Source: Verrucomicrobiales bacterium | GTDB lineage: Bacteria; Verrucomicrobiota; Verrucomicrobiia; Limisphaerales; UBA1096 | Reading direction: 5' to 3' | Length of the DNA: 10,893 bases | NCBI GenBank assembly: GCA_028817635.1 | Contig: JAPPPH010000382.1 | Span: 1 to 10,893, forward strand | In this document: piece by piece, positions 1 through 6,908 of the stretch | Position numbering within the stretch: the first letter of the stretch is position 1 | Layout of the letters: every line of letters begins with the position of its first letter | The notes under the pieces: generated by a model | Told to the model about the DNA's origin: nothing | What the model saw: the letters and a program-made list of their open reading frames with translations, nothing else | Databases searched by the model: none | Program-made: the position numbers and the translations under genes

Positions 1-85
1 CGTGCAGGATGACGCCGAGGTACATGGCCACCGCCCGAAGAAAATCGAGGCTGTGATACCGGTCGGTTGGGTTGCTTGTACTCAT
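1..85 (-). CDS. Acyltransferase family 3 protein, N-terminus only (partial)
   Basis: On the minus strand an ATG at 85-83 opens a frame that continues past the left edge; 28 codons are visible. The peptide begins MSTSNPTD and continues with RYHSLDFLRAVAMYLGVILH. The pattern R-x-x-x-LD-x-LRA-x-A-x-x-x-GV-x-x-H is the first membrane helix of acyltransferase family 3 proteins (OatA/OpgC-like integral membrane enzymes that O-acylate sugars or glycans). The Arg, the following LRA and the terminal His are the conserved positions of that helix. Substrate cannot be told from this fragment. The gene is divergent from the histidine kinase at 199, with a 113-bp shared spacer. No clear Shine-Dalgarno sequence precedes the ATG. 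Confidence 0.72.
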   Translation of the reverse strand, partial: MSTSNPTDRYHSLDFLRAVAMYLGVILH

Positions 86-198
86 CGGTTGGCCAATGAT
101 GGCTTTATGGCGGACGGCGAAAAACGTAGGGAATGGCGAATGGTAATGCAAATTCATTGTGCCCCGGCTGAGTCTTGATTTTCGGGTGGGGGTCTTGA
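86..198. promoter_or_regulatory. Divergent intergenic spacer between acyltransferase and kinase genes
   Basis: This 113-bp gap must hold promoters for both flanking genes if they are first in their units. I see no convincing -35/-10 pair. It has the 8-bp palindrome core TTGGCCAA at 89-96, next to the start of the minus-strand gene, a degenerate relative of the repeat found elsewhere in the window. A G-rich stretch (about 184-192) lies 6 nt before the kinase ATG and probably serves as its ribosome binding site. Confidence 0.4.
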
Positions 199-2247
199 AT
201 GGTGCGGGCCGTGTTTGAAGCCTTGGCCATCCTGTTTTCGCAGTCCATTTCCCCGGAAATCTGGGGAGCGGTGTTGGCCAGCGGCATTGTGCTCCTGACT
301 CTGCTGTTCTGGCGACTCCGTGTGCAGCGCCGGGCTAGGTTGGAACAGGCGGCCTTCTCCCGACAACTCATTGCGGTACAGGAGGAGGAGCGGGCACGGA
401 TAGCGCGCGAGCTGCACGACGGGCTGGGACAGGATCTGCTGGTGATCAAAAACACCGCCGCCGTGGCCGCCTCGAAATGTACCGGCCCGGAACCGGAACA
501 CTGGAAACAGGTATCCGATCTCAGCTCAAGCGTGCTTTCCGAGTTGCGTGACATATCTCACGACCTCCGGCCGCCGGTGCTCGACTCGCTTGGCCTGACG
601 CGCGCCCTCCGCAGCATGGCCTCCCAGTTGAGCGAGTCTGCCGGGCTGGAATGTGAGGTGGCGCTCGAGGATATCGACGATCTGCTTCCGCCGGAGGTGG
701 AGATCAGCCTGTACCGGGCGGCGCAGGAGCTGGTCGGCAATGCGGTGCGACACTCGAATTGTGCCGTGATCAAGCTGTTGGCCAAGCCGGTCAGCGGTGA
801 GGTATTACTTCGGGTCAGCGATGATGGTTCGGGCTATTCCCCGGGGCGCTTGGCCAAGCGCGGGCTCGGGATCAACAGCGTGCGCGAACGGGTGGCACTG
901 CTCGGCGGCGAGTATCACGTAGACACGGCAAAACACCAGGGAACACAGGCAACCGTTCGCATCCCCATCCCGGAAAAACCACTCACGCCGGGGGAACAAC
1001 AGCGGCAGCGGCAGCGCTTGGCCATCTCGGGTGGCGTTGCGCTCGCGGTGTTGCTGACTGGCATCCTCTGGCTGGTTGCGCCGGGGCAGTCAGACGACTC
1101 TGCAGAAGTGCAGGCCCGGGTGGAAGCCGCGAGAGCGACCATCCACCAAGCGCTTGGCCTGCCGAAAACCATCCCGGCCAAGCCGGTCGAAGCGAGCGAC
1201 AGCAACCAACCGGCTCTCCCCGAAAAACCGGAGGGCGTCAGCGAGCAGGCCTTCGCCGCGTTCAACGAGGGTATGCGGTTGCGGTATTTGTTTGAACGGG
1301 AGAATCTACTCAAGACCGAAAAACATTTCAGCGAGGCAGTACGGCTGGCACCTGATTTCGCCGAGGCCCACGCGCAACTGGCCATGACGATTAGCAACTG
1401 TGCCGCGCTTGGGATGCATGAATCGATCGACTCATTCCGGGAGGCCGAGCGGCACGCCGAGGAGGCGATGCGCCTGAATCCCGACAACGCCACAGCCTGG
1501 TTTGCCCTCGCGAATATTCAGCTTCACCACCACTACAATCCGACACAGGCGATGCATCTGTTGCAAAAGGCAATCGAGATCGATCCTGACTATGCCCAGG
1601 CGTACTCCAAGCTCGCCATCGTTAAATACGTCCTTGGCGACCTGAACGGGGCCGGGCATTCAATCAACACCGCACTCGAGCTTGAACCGAACAACGGGAT
1701 GTTCACCGTCACGCTGGCAGACATCTACGAACGGTACCTGTATCACAACCGCGTCCCGTTCGGGCATAAACTGATCCGGGATCAACTCAGGGCCGGGCTA
1801 ACGATTGAGCCGAGTTACACCTTTTTGCACGACCGGATCCTGATGACCTATTACCACGAGGGGAACTACGAGCGTGGCATGGCGTACATGGAGGCGAACG
1901 GCCTCGACAAAAAAAAGGACAACCGGGTTTGGCTGTACCTGATCGGCGCAAACTGGAAGATGGGCAACCGTGCTGAGTCGGATCGGCACATGCGGGAGTT
2001 TCAGGAATACATACTTAGCGGGAACGGAGCCAAGCGCTTTCTCGCAATCGCTCATGCCGAGCGGGGAGAGGGTGCCGAGTCCCTCCACTGGCTGGAGCAA
2101 TCCCGATTGGCGAAAGAACCGTTCCTCCTGTTCACGCTGGGATTGATCGAGCCGGAACAACACACCTGGAACAAGCCGGGGATGAGCGACAAATTGAACA
2201 CATTTAAGGCCGACATCGGCTTGAGTCTGCCGCTTGTGGGTCAGTAG
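199..2247 (+). CDS. NarL/DesK-type sensor histidine kinase with C-terminal TPR domain
   Basis: A 682-residue membrane histidine kinase. The order is unusual: membrane helix 1 (about 21-40) followed by an Arg-rich cytoplasmic flank; HisKA_3 dimerisation/phosphoacceptor helix with EEERARIARELHDGLGQ (62-78), phosphoacceptor His73; HATPase with N-box QELVGNAVRHS (176-186), G1 DDGSG (208-212) and G2 GLGINSVRERVALLGG (222-237); membrane helix 2 (about 276-294) preceded by RQRQR; then tetratricopeptide-like repeats (about 350-500) and an alpha-helical tail. By the positive-inside rule the kinase core is cytoplasmic and the TPR part extracytoplasmic, so the C-terminus is the likely sensor. It presumably phosphorylates the regulator encoded 74 bp downstream. 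The ATG is preceded by a G-rich Shine-Dalgarno-like stretch. One perfect copy of the 14-bp palindrome encodes RLAKR (217-221) in the ATP-lid loop. Stimulus unknown. Confidence 0.93.
   Translation: MVRAVFEALAILFSQSISPEIWGAVLASGIVLLTLLFWRLRVQRRARLEQAAFSRQLIAVQEEERARIARELHDGLGQDLLVIKNTAAVAASKCTGPEPEHWKQVSDLSSSVLSELRDISHDLRPPVLDSLGLTRALRSMASQLSESAGLECEVALEDIDDLLPPEVEISLYRAAQELVGNAVRHSNCAVIKLLAKPVSGEVLLRVSDDGSGYSPGRLAKRGLGINSVRERVALLGGEYHVDTAKHQGTQATVRIPIPEKPLTPGEQQRQRQRLAISGGVALAVLLTGILWLVAPGQSDDSAEVQARVEAARATIHQALGLPKTIPAKPVEASDSNQPALPEKPEGVSEQAFAAFNEGMRLRYLFERENLLKTEKHFSEAVRLAPDFAEAHAQLAMTISNCAALGMHESIDSFREAERHAEEAMRLNPDNATAWFALANIQLHHHYNPTQAMHLLQKAIEIDPDYAQAYSKLAIVKYVLGDLNGAGHSINTALELEPNNGMFTVTLADIYERYLYHNRVPFGHKLIRDQLRAGLTIEPSYTFLHDRILMTYYHEGNYERGMAYMEANGLDKKKDNRVWLYLIGANWKMGNRAESDRHMREFQEYILSGNGAKRFLAIAHAERGEGAESLHWLEQSRLAKEPFLLFTLGLIEPEQHTWNKPGMSDKLNTFKADIGLSLPLVGQ
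847..860. repeat. Palindrome CGCTTGGCCAAGCG, copy 1 (inside kinase gene)
   Basis: Perfect 14-bp copy in frame in the histidine kinase, encoding R-L-A-K-R between the G1 and G2 boxes of the ATPase domain, a loop that tolerates variation. Flanks extend the symmetry to GCGCTTGGCCAAGCGC. Partial copies lie nearby at 1015-1024 and 1147-1158. Confidence 0.9.
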
Positions 2248-2292
2248 TCCCACGTATTGACACTGCGATTACATTTGGGGGGCAAGTATCGT

Positions 2293-2325
2293 ATGGATAC
2301 TCATATCAATCCAACAGATCATTGA
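2293..2325 (+). other. Possible 10-codon leader ORF overlapping the regulator start
   Basis: ATG at 2293 opens a frame encoding MDTHINPTDH and ending at TGA 2323-2325. That stop overlaps the proposed TTG start (2322-2324) of the response regulator in the arrangement TTGA. A run of six G (2277-2282) lies 10 nt before this ATG, whereas the TTG has no Shine-Dalgarno of its own. Translational coupling through this short frame is therefore conceivable. A ten-codon frame is also easily a chance event, so this is only a candidate. Confidence 0.25.
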
Positions 2326-2996
2326 GCGACGAACAAAAAACACGAATCGTCATCGCCGATGACCACACGCTTTTTCGCGCTGGGCTGAGGGCGGCTATCG
2401 AGCAGGAACCGGGCTACACCGTGGTCGGCGAATCGATCGATGGCGAAGAGGCGCTGCAACTCGTGCTCAAGACTCAACCGGACGTGTTGGTCACCGACAT
2501 CAACATGCCTGGCCTCAACGGCATCGACCTCGCGCGAAAAGTGATCGAGTCCGACGCCCCCACCGAGGTGATCCTGTTGACCATGTACAACGACGCCGAG
2601 TTCGTCCGCGAAGGCATCCACCGCGGTGCGATGGGATACCTGCTCAAGGACGGTGCCACCGGAGAAATCGTTCAGGCCATTGAGTCGGCCCGAAACAAAC
2701 AATTCCATCTTGGTGAAGGCGTCCGCCAACCCAAAGATCTGCCGGTCTCAGGCGTGAACGAAAAGCCCGAACCCAAGTCGGGAGTCGAGGCACTCTCCCC
2801 CACCGAGCGGCGCGTGGTGCTGATGATCGCGCAGGAATTTACCAGCGCGGAGATTGCCGACCAACTCCGCATCAGCGTTCGCACCGTCGAGACCCATCGA
2901 CTCAACGCCTCGCGCAAGCTGGGCCTCTCCGGCGCGAACAGCCTGCTGCGATTCGCCCTCGCCAACAGCTACGAACTCGAGGCCCTCATCGACTAA
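2322..2996 (+). CDS. NarL/FixJ-family DNA-binding response regulator
   Basis: A 224-residue two-component output regulator. The receiver domain (about 7-122) has the acidic pair DD (13-14), phosphoacceptor Asp59 in VLVTDINMPG, Thr87 in LLTMYND and Lys109 in GYLLKD, all the canonical switch positions. A charged linker (about 135-155) leads to a LuxR-type helix-turn-helix (about 157-217) with LSPTERRVVLMIA, EIADQLRISVRTVETH and a final basic helix. It should be the partner of the upstream HisKA_3 kinase, since this kinase class pairs with NarL-type regulators. The start is taken as TTG at 2322, giving MSDEQKTRIVIADDH, a normal length for the family; no in-frame ATG lies just upstream. Its targets cannot be read from the window. 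The palindrome immediately after its stop (2996-3011) has operator-like symmetry, but a link is speculative. Confidence 0.92.
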   Translation: MSDEQKTRIVIADDHTLFRAGLRAAIEQEPGYTVVGESIDGEEALQLVLKTQPDVLVTDINMPGLNGIDLARKVIESDAPTEVILLTMYNDAEFVREGIHRGAMGYLLKDGATGEIVQAIESARNKQFHLGEGVRQPKDLPVSGVNEKPEPKSGVEALSPTERRVVLMIAQEFTSAEIADQLRISVRTVETHRLNASRKLGLSGANSLLRFALANSYELEALID

Positions 2997-3011
2997 ACCA
3001 AGCGCTTGGTT
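2996..3011. repeat. 16-bp palindrome AACCAAGCGCTTGGTT after regulator stop
   Basis: A perfect palindrome that begins at the last base of the regulator's TAA stop. Its core CCAAGCGCTTGG is the same 12-bp periodic unit as the CGCTTGGCCAAGCG repeat, read in the other register (centred on AGCGCT instead of TGGCCA). It is followed by an A-run rather than a T-run, so it is not a plus-strand intrinsic terminator. An AAGCGCTT core resembles LacI-family operators, but the abundance of related repeats here argues for membership in that repeat family. Confidence 0.6.
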
Positions 3012-3025
3012 AAAAAAACGCAGAG

Positions 3026-3039
3026 CGCTTGGCCAAGCG
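3026..3039. repeat. Palindrome CGCTTGGCCAAGCG, copy 2
   Basis: Perfect copy in the spacer after the response regulator, 14 bp beyond the 16-bp palindrome at 2996-3011. Flanking bases G and C extend the symmetry to 16 bp, and CGG follows, as in most other copies. Confidence 0.9.
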
Positions 3040-3052
3040 CGGACTGCAACTT

Positions 3053-3181
3053 CCTTCTCCCTATGAGGGAGAAGGTGGCCGAAGGCCGGATGAGGGTGGA
3101 AGCATTTTTCACGAAAAATAAGAAACGGTTTCAGACTCGCCGTTTCCACCCTCACCCTGCCCTCTCCCTCAAGGGAGAGGG
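3053..3181. repeat. Composite REP-like inverted repeat element
   Basis: Nested inverted repeats fill this stretch. CCTTCTCCCT (3053-3062) and AGGGAGAAGG (3066-3075) form a 10-bp hairpin. CCCTCTCCCT (3160-3169) and AGGGAGAGGG (3172-3181) form another. TGAGGGTGGAA (3091-3101) pairs with TTCCACCCTCA (3144-3154), and GAAACGG (3122-3128) with CCGTTTC (3140-3146). The layout, two related terminal hairpins around a central stem, is that of a mobile REP-type intergenic element that could form a long cruciform or RNA stem. Similar 'CCCTCTCCCT' hairpins are common in spacers of many bacterial genomes. Confidence 0.75.
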
Positions 3182-3205
3182 TGTTTAGTGTGCCCACGCA
3201 AAAAC

Positions 3206-3231
3206 CTTCGTGTGCTTCGTGTGCTTCGTGG
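3206..3231. repeat. Short direct tandem repeat, CTTCGTGTG unit
   Basis: Nearly three copies of the 9-bp unit CTTCGTGTG (3206-3214, 3215-3223, then CTTCGTGG at 3224-3231), followed by TTAATTCAAAG. The wording 'CTTCGTGG-TTAA' is a frequent non-coding spacer sequence in several bacterial phyla. No coding signal overlaps it. Confidence 0.6.
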
Positions 3232-3242
3232 TTAATTCAAAG

Positions 3243-3256
3243 CGCTTGGCCAAGCG
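3243..3256. repeat. Palindrome CGCTTGGCCAAGCG, copy 3
   Basis: Perfect copy 39 nt before the ATG of the NAD(P)H-hydrate repair gene. Flanks give GCGCTTGGCCAAGCGC, followed by GG. Confidence 0.9.
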
Positions 3257-3295
3257 CGGCTTGTTTGCCCGAGGCGATCACACTAGCCTGCCGCC

Positions 3296-4711
3296 ATGTC
3301 ATTGCCGGTCATTACCGTGGAACAAATGCGCCGCTGGGAGGCGGCCACGTGGGAGTCCGGCAAAACCGAGGCCGAGGTCATTGCCAGGGTCGGCGAGATC
3401 GTGGCCAGGCGGGCACTTGAACTGACCCAAGCAGGCGACACCATTCTGTTACTCGCCGGCAAGGGCCACAACGGCGACGACGTCCGAGCCATGGCAAACC
3501 ACCTGCCCGAGCGCGACGTCAGCCTGCTCAGCGTCACCGACCCGGCCAAGACACTTCCCAATCTCGCGACCGCCCTTGACCCCAGACCGGCACTGGTCGT
3601 CGATGGCCTGTTCGGGATCGGTCTCAACCGCGTGCTCGATGCCGACTGGATGCAGATCATTTCGCAGCTCAACGCCAACCGGCTACGGGTGCTCTCGGTG
3701 GACGTGCCGTCCGGGGTCGATGCCGCCACCGGCGAAATTCAGGGGGCAGCCATCCGTGCCGAGGAAACGCTAACTCTCGGCGCCCCGAAGACCGGCCTGC
3801 TTCACAGTGCGGCTGCGGATTATGTCGGACGGCTGAAAGTCGCACCGGAGATCGGACTGGTGCCGTGCGTGACGACCAGCGAGTTGCAGCTTGGCCAAGC
3901 GGAGGATTTTATCGGATTCCCACCGCCCCGGCCGGCAGGTGGCCACAAGGGGACGTTCGGCCACGTGGGCATCATGGCCGGCAGCCTTGGCTTTCACGGC
4001 GCCGCTGTACTCGCCGCACGCGGTGCCTCGCGCGCGCAGCCGGGCCTCATCACGCTGCTGACGCCGGAGGACGTGTTCGTGCCGGTCGCCTCGCAACTTC
4101 AAAGTGTGATGGTGCAGCCGCTCGTGCCGGGGGAGATCACCATCAAGTCGATCACCACGCTACTCGTCGGCCCCGGCATGGCCTCCGTTCGACTGCCGGA
4201 CGATTTAAAAAACACCACCGACGGTATGTGGCACGAGTCGTCCGTGCCGATGGTCGTCGATGCCAGCGCACTCGACTGGCTCAGTGCCGGTGCTGTGCCG
4301 GAGAAATCGATCCGGGTGATCACCCCCCACCCCGGCGAGGCGGCCCGGCTGCTTGGCACGACCACCGCCGAGGTGCAAGCCGACCGGGTGGAGGCGCTGC
4401 AGGCGTTGTCTGCCAAGTTCGGCAACTGCCATGTGGTGCTCAAGGGGAGACACACGCTCATCGGCCAAGCGGAGGGCACGGTATACGTGAACGCCACCGG
4501 CAACCCGGCGCTTGGCCAGGGGGGCAGCGGCGATCTGCTGGCCGGTTACCTGTCCGGGCTGCTCGCGCAACCGCTGTTGCAGGAAAACGTCGGGCAGGCG
4601 ATCCGCTTCGCCGTCTGGCAGCACGGAGCCGCAGCGGATGCGCTGAGTGACTCCTCCCAAAACTGGACGATCGAGGACTTGGCCAACTGGATTGGCGGTA
4701 AACAGCCGTAA
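3296..4711 (+). CDS. nnr: Bifunctional NAD(P)H-hydrate epimerase / ADP-dependent dehydratase
   Basis: A 471-residue cytosolic metabolite-repair enzyme. The N-terminal YjeF domain epimerises damaged S/R-NAD(P)HX; the C-terminal ribokinase-like domain dehydrates it back to NAD(P)H using ADP. Visible motifs: AGKGHNGDD (54-62, counterpart of the family GPGNNGGDG), VVDGLFGIGL (101-110), SVDVPSGVDAATGE (134-147); then KGTFGHVGIMAGS (218-230), GAAVLAARGASRAQPG (235-250), ITPHPGEAARLLG (342-354), VVLKGRHTLI (380-389) and NPALGQGGSGDLLAG (403-417), with Asp413 as expected catalytic base. Length is normal for the fusion. The epimerase nucleotide loop departs from consensus (first Asn to His, Gly-Gly-Asp-Gly to Gly-Asp-Asp-Val), so that half may be weaker. 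A 12-bp palindrome (3889-3900) encodes LGQA in the interdomain linker. The ATG at 3296 has no obvious Shine-Dalgarno. Confidence 0.93.
   Translation: MSLPVITVEQMRRWEAATWESGKTEAEVIARVGEIVARRALELTQAGDTILLLAGKGHNGDDVRAMANHLPERDVSLLSVTDPAKTLPNLATALDPRPALVVDGLFGIGLNRVLDADWMQIISQLNANRLRVLSVDVPSGVDAATGEIQGAAIRAEETLTLGAPKTGLLHSAAADYVGRLKVAPEIGLVPCVTTSELQLGQAEDFIGFPPPRPAGGHKGTFGHVGIMAGSLGFHGAAVLAARGASRAQPGLITLLTPEDVFVPVASQLQSVMVQPLVPGEITIKSITTLLVGPGMASVRLPDDLKNTTDGMWHESSVPMVVDASALDWLSAGAVPEKSIRVITPHPGEAARLLGTTTAEVQADRVEALQALSAKFGNCHVVLKGRHTLIGQAEGTVYVNATGNPALGQGGSGDLLAGYLSGLLAQPLLQENVGQAIRFAVWQHGAAADALSDSSQNWTIEDLANWIGGKQP
3889..3900. repeat. Partial palindrome GCTTGGCCAAGC inside nnr
   Basis: A 12-bp perfect inner part of the repeat (outer left base A, outer right base G, so 13 of 14 positions match). 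It encodes L-G-Q-A at the junction between the epimerase and dehydratase domains. Two further fragments lie in the same gene near 4463 (GGCCAAGCG) and 4511 (CGCTTGGCCA). Confidence 0.8.
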
Positions 4712-4786
4712 AAACTCCCGTCCCTGCCTTTACTGGCCGACAGATTTGACCTACGTTTCGGCGTTTGGCGCCCATTCCGGGCGTCC

Positions 4787-4800
4787 CGCTTGGCCAAGCG
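4787..4800. repeat. Palindrome CGCTTGGCCAAGCG, copy 4
   Basis: Perfect copy in the 120-bp gap between nnr and the secreted-protein gene, 31 nt before the chosen ATG (4832). Its internal TTG (4790) is in frame with that gene and would give a spurious N-terminus starting MAKR. Confidence 0.9.
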
Positions 4801-4831
4801 CGCCGGGCAATCGATCACGAATTTGAAAAAG

Positions 4832-6859
4832 ATGAAATTGACTCAACTCAACCGCTACACCGGCCTGTTGGCCACCGCAGCCATCGGGTTATTTGCGGCA
4901 CCTGACAAGATCACCGCTCAGGATGGCCCCGAGAGTGTCATCACCACTCCGATCAAGGCGCTCGAGGAAAAGGATCCCAAGCTGCTTTGGGAGATGCTGC
5001 CTGCGAGTTATCAGAGCGACATCAACGGAGTGGCGCAGGAGTTCGCCAAGAACATGGACGCCGAGCTTTGGAATGCCGGTGTCGGCCTGTTGAAAGAAGT
5101 CGGCGCGTTGCTTGATGCCCAGAAAGAGTTGCTCGCGAAAATGAGTGCCGAGAGCGACCCCAACACAAACCCCGAGGAGGCCAAGCAGGCCATGGAGGTG
5201 CTCGCCAAGGTGATCAAAAAGTTCGCCGAGAGCGAGCTGGGCAGCCTCGACAAGATGAAGTCGATCGACCTCGGCAAGGTCGCTGACACATTCGGGAAGG
5301 ATATTTTGAACCTTGCTGAGGAAACCGCCAAGCTCACCGGTGAAACAGACCCGTTCCAACTCGCGGCCCTGAAAGCGATCAAGGTAGAGGTCGTCAATCA
5401 GGACGGCGACAACGCCACGATCAAGGTCAGCGGTCTGCCGGAGGTCGATCTCTCCGGGTTGCAGGGCGGACTGCCCCCGGGCATTCCCGGGCTGCCGGGC
5501 GGCCTCGACGGGGCCCCGATCCCGGATTTTTCCACATTCGAAAACGGGGAACAGAAACTCACCAAGGTCGAGGGCAAGTGGGTCCCGGCCGAAGTGGTGG
5601 ACGACTGGAAGGCCGGCATCACGGAGGCAAAACTGGGCCTGAGCGAACTTGGCAACATCCCGGCCCTGGACAAGCAGATGGCCGTCTCGATGATCGGGTC
5701 GCTCACCAAGGCACTCGGTGGCATGAAGACGGCGAAGAACGAACAGGAATTTCAAATGGCCATGCTTGGTGCCATGGGTGCGGCAATGGCCGGCGCCACC
5801 GGCGCGGGCGGGCTTGAAGGCTTCGGCGGCCCCGGAGGCGCGCCTCCGGGTTTCGGGGGACCGGGCGCGGTCGAAGTCAGCCCGGCACAGCAGGCGCAGG
5901 CACGCAAACTTGCCGAGGGCCAGATCAGTCTTTCCAACGGAGACGTCATTGAGGGCGAAATCTCTGATGTGAATGCAGACGGCATTGTTGTTCGTGTGAA
6001 GGTTGGAGGGTTTTCCAAGCGCGTAAACTGGATGCAACTCACCCAGGAAAGTCTCAAAAAAGTCAGGAAACTTGGCAGGATGGATAAACAGCGATATGGC
6101 GTAAAGACCAAGTCAGGCTGGATTGGCGCGAATCATTTCGTGGAACCATTCATCGAGCCGGAAGAATGGCAGATGGAACAAAGCGAATACCCCGAGGGCG
6201 TGGACAGCCTCCCTGACACGGGCGCACCCAAGAACGCCGAAGTGACCTCAAAGCTGGCGGCGTATGGCTCGCCGGGCGGTACCGGAATCCTCGTCGCAGT
6301 GGCCATCGGCAGCCTCGTGGCCGGGCTCGGCGTGGCGTCGTTCAAGGAATCCAACGTAGCCCTTGCCGGGGTGATCTCGTTCGTGTTGCCCATCATCGGG
6401 CCGCTGCTGCTCCTCGCCAAGCCGAAGGTCGAGTACGAGTACGAGGGCGACGAGGATGATGACGCGTATTACGATGAAGAACCGGAAGCCCCAGCCGGTG
6501 CGGTCATGGGCGATACCGGCGGCGGAGCCGTGGCCGGCATGCTGCCGGAGGCCAAGAAGATGAGCTTCGCCCAATCCGGCCCGAAGAAACAGACCAGCAC
6601 CGAGGCACAGTCGTGGGATCGCGACGACACCCGTTTCGACCGCTCGTTTTTCCAAAACAACTTCCCGAACTACTTCAAGGTTGTCCTCGGTGCGGCCGAG
6701 CGCAACATGGCGTTGGCCATCCGAACCGGAAAACGCGAGTACGTTGGCCAGCGCATCAAGCGTATTTCCGGCGCCGACCTGCACATGGAACTGCTCAGCG
6801 GCAAGGAGCAGAAAATTTCATTCAGCGAAATCGGCTCAGTAGACTTGCGCCCGAAATAG
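4832..6859 (+). CDS. Hypothetical secreted membrane protein with beta domains and TM hairpin
   Basis: I cannot name this 675-residue protein. A signal peptide is visible (KLTQLNRY, hydrophobic 10-22, likely cut after ITAQ, about 30). Residues 35-185 are helical and charged. A Gly/Pro-rich segment (201-232) and a Gly/Ala/Met-rich segment (308-346) have a globular stretch between them. Residues 360-412, with LSNGDVIEGEISDVNADGIV and KRVNWMQLTQESL, look like a small beta-barrel (Sm/SH3-like) domain. A two-helix membrane hairpin follows (about 484-503 and 510-529), an acidic stretch (534-551), and a C-terminal beta domain (about 601-672) beginning FDRSFFQNNF. From memory this beta/TM-hairpin/beta layout resembles uncharacterised Verrucomicrobiota proteins; that is unverified. 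The ATG at 4832 is chosen because it directly precedes the signal peptide; the in-frame TTG at 4790 lies inside the palindrome. Confidence 0.75.
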   Translation: MKLTQLNRYTGLLATAAIGLFAAPDKITAQDGPESVITTPIKALEEKDPKLLWEMLPASYQSDINGVAQEFAKNMDAELWNAGVGLLKEVGALLDAQKELLAKMSAESDPNTNPEEAKQAMEVLAKVIKKFAESELGSLDKMKSIDLGKVADTFGKDILNLAEETAKLTGETDPFQLAALKAIKVEVVNQDGDNATIKVSGLPEVDLSGLQGGLPPGIPGLPGGLDGAPIPDFSTFENGEQKLTKVEGKWVPAEVVDDWKAGITEAKLGLSELGNIPALDKQMAVSMIGSLTKALGGMKTAKNEQEFQMAMLGAMGAAMAGATGAGGLEGFGGPGGAPPGFGGPGAVEVSPAQQAQARKLAEGQISLSNGDVIEGEISDVNADGIVVRVKVGGFSKRVNWMQLTQESLKKVRKLGRMDKQRYGVKTKSGWIGANHFVEPFIEPEEWQMEQSEYPEGVDSLPDTGAPKNAEVTSKLAAYGSPGGTGILVAVAIGSLVAGLGVASFKESNVALAGVISFVLPIIGPLLLLAKPKVEYEYEGDEDDDAYYDEEPEAPAGAVMGDTGGGAVAGMLPEAKKMSFAQSGPKKQTSTEAQSWDRDDTRFDRSFFQNNFPNYFKVVLGAAERNMALAIRTGKREYVGQRIKRISGADLHMELLSGKEQKISFSEIGSVDLRPK

Positions 6860-6875
6860 TTAACGGAGTATATCC

Positions 6876-6889
6876 CGCTTGGCCAAGCG
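6876..6889. repeat. Palindrome CGCTTGGCCAAGCG, copy 5 (tandem)
   Basis: Perfect copy in the 49-bp gap before adk. It shares two bases with an imperfect second copy at 6888-6901, so the 12-bp unit CGCTTGGCCAAG is here repeated head to tail. Confidence 0.9.
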
Positions 6890-6901
6890 CTTGGCCAGGC
6901 G
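6888..6901. repeat. Imperfect palindrome CGCTTGGCCAGGCG overlapping copy 5
   Basis: Differs from the consensus at one position (A to G). The tandem shows that both registers (TGGCCA-centred and AGCGCT-centred) belong to one periodic sequence. It ends 7 nt before the adk ATG, and its AGGCG may double as a weak ribosome binding site. Confidence 0.85.
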
Positions 6902-6908
6902 AAAAAAA

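Noticed and set aside
2257..2262. Consensus TTGACA -35 element before the response regulator
   Set aside because: No -10-like hexamer lies 16-18 bp downstream; the nearest TATCGT is 24 bp away.
3026..3039. All palindrome copies as intrinsic terminators
   Set aside because: Only the copy at 8449 has a following T-run; several copies lie inside genes or just upstream of starts, so termination cannot be their general role.
3006..3425. Short open frames in the spacer after the response regulator
   Set aside because: They translate repeats (including the palindrome as SAWPSA) and overlap the real start of nnr.
4889..6037. 382-codon open frame on the minus strand across the secreted-protein gene
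   Set aside because: The plus-strand frame has a signal peptide, beta motifs and membrane helices; the antisense frame shows none of these and no domain.
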